Assembly (NCBI GenBank): GCA_045616225.1
Contig: JAZLGI010000111.1
Coordinates: forward strand, 1 to 6,164
Length of the DNA stretch: 6,164 nt
Source of the DNA: JAZLGI01 sp045616225
GTDB lineage: Bacteria; Spirochaetota; Spirochaetia; Sphaerochaetales; Sphaerochaetaceae
Direction: 5' to 3'
Shown: piece by piece, positions 6,132 to 6,164 of the stretch
How positions within the stretch are numbered: position 1 is the stretch's first letter
Layout of the letters: every line of letters begins with the position of its first letter
Made by a program: the position numbers and the translations under genes
Notes under the pieces: generated by a model
The model's database searches: none
Told to the model about the DNA's origin: nothing
Seen by the model: only the letters and a program-made list of their open reading frames with translations

Positions 6132-6164
6132 CCTACAAATGTAGTAAGCATAAACAATCCGTTA

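Noticed and set aside
6133..6144. Small palindrome CTACA-AA-TGTAG just upstream of the -35
   Set aside because: Five-base arms with a two-base gap are expected by chance in a window of this size, and nothing else links it to regulation.
6128..6163. Possible C-terminal tail of an upstream minus-strand gene (11 codons, hydrophobic, then TGA within the -35)
   Set aside because: Only 11 codons are visible, and another frame is also briefly open at the edge. Without the sequence beyond 6164 it cannot be called a gene.

Overview
The window is one co-directional gene block, all on the minus strand. In transcription order (right to left) it reads rimP - nusA - infB - rbfA - truB - ribF, and ribF runs off the left edge. 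This is the widespread bacterial nusA-infB operon, which covers transcription elongation and termination, translation initiation, 30S subunit maturation, tRNA modification and flavin cofactor synthesis. The DNA is AT-rich. The arrangement, with no ylxR or ribosomal L7Ae-like gene between nusA and infB, the RbfA opening MGEY, the IF2 P-loop variant GKTKLLD and a zinc ribbon at the NusA C-terminus suggest a spirochaete of the Treponema type. That assignment rests on family resemblance recalled without a database search.

Layout. Positions 6046-6164 are the only real intergenic DNA. They hold a near-perfect sigma70-type promoter (TTGACA, 17 bp, TATTAT), a 7-bp inverted repeat that straddles the -10 element, and a strong intrinsic-terminator hairpin whose U-tract ends directly at the first rimP ATG. 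Because the promoter lies upstream of the hairpin, the hairpin is best read as a leader attenuator of the operon and not as the end of a neighbouring gene. Downstream, the genes are packed tightly. rimP and nusA overlap by 17 bp, nusA and infB are 12 bp apart, infB and rbfA are 1 bp apart, rbfA and truB share one base (TAATG), and truB and ribF share four (ATGA). This implies a single transcript with translational coupling.

How the genes fit together. RimP and RbfA act on the maturing 30S subunit, IF2 brings initiator tRNA to it, TruB makes pseudouridine 55 in tRNA, and NusA works on RNA polymerase at pauses and terminators. A terminator in front of a NusA-encoding operon suggests feedback control by NusA, as is known for nusA operons in other bacteria.

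Two start sites deserve correction. nusA should start at the ATG at 5543, which has a GGGAGG site at proper spacing, and not at 5552. rbfA should start at the ATG at 1459 and not at the upstream TTG at 1486. No mobile element, CRISPR array, RNA gene or foreign cluster was seen. All substantial plus-strand open frames lie antisense to these genes and are treated as shadows.
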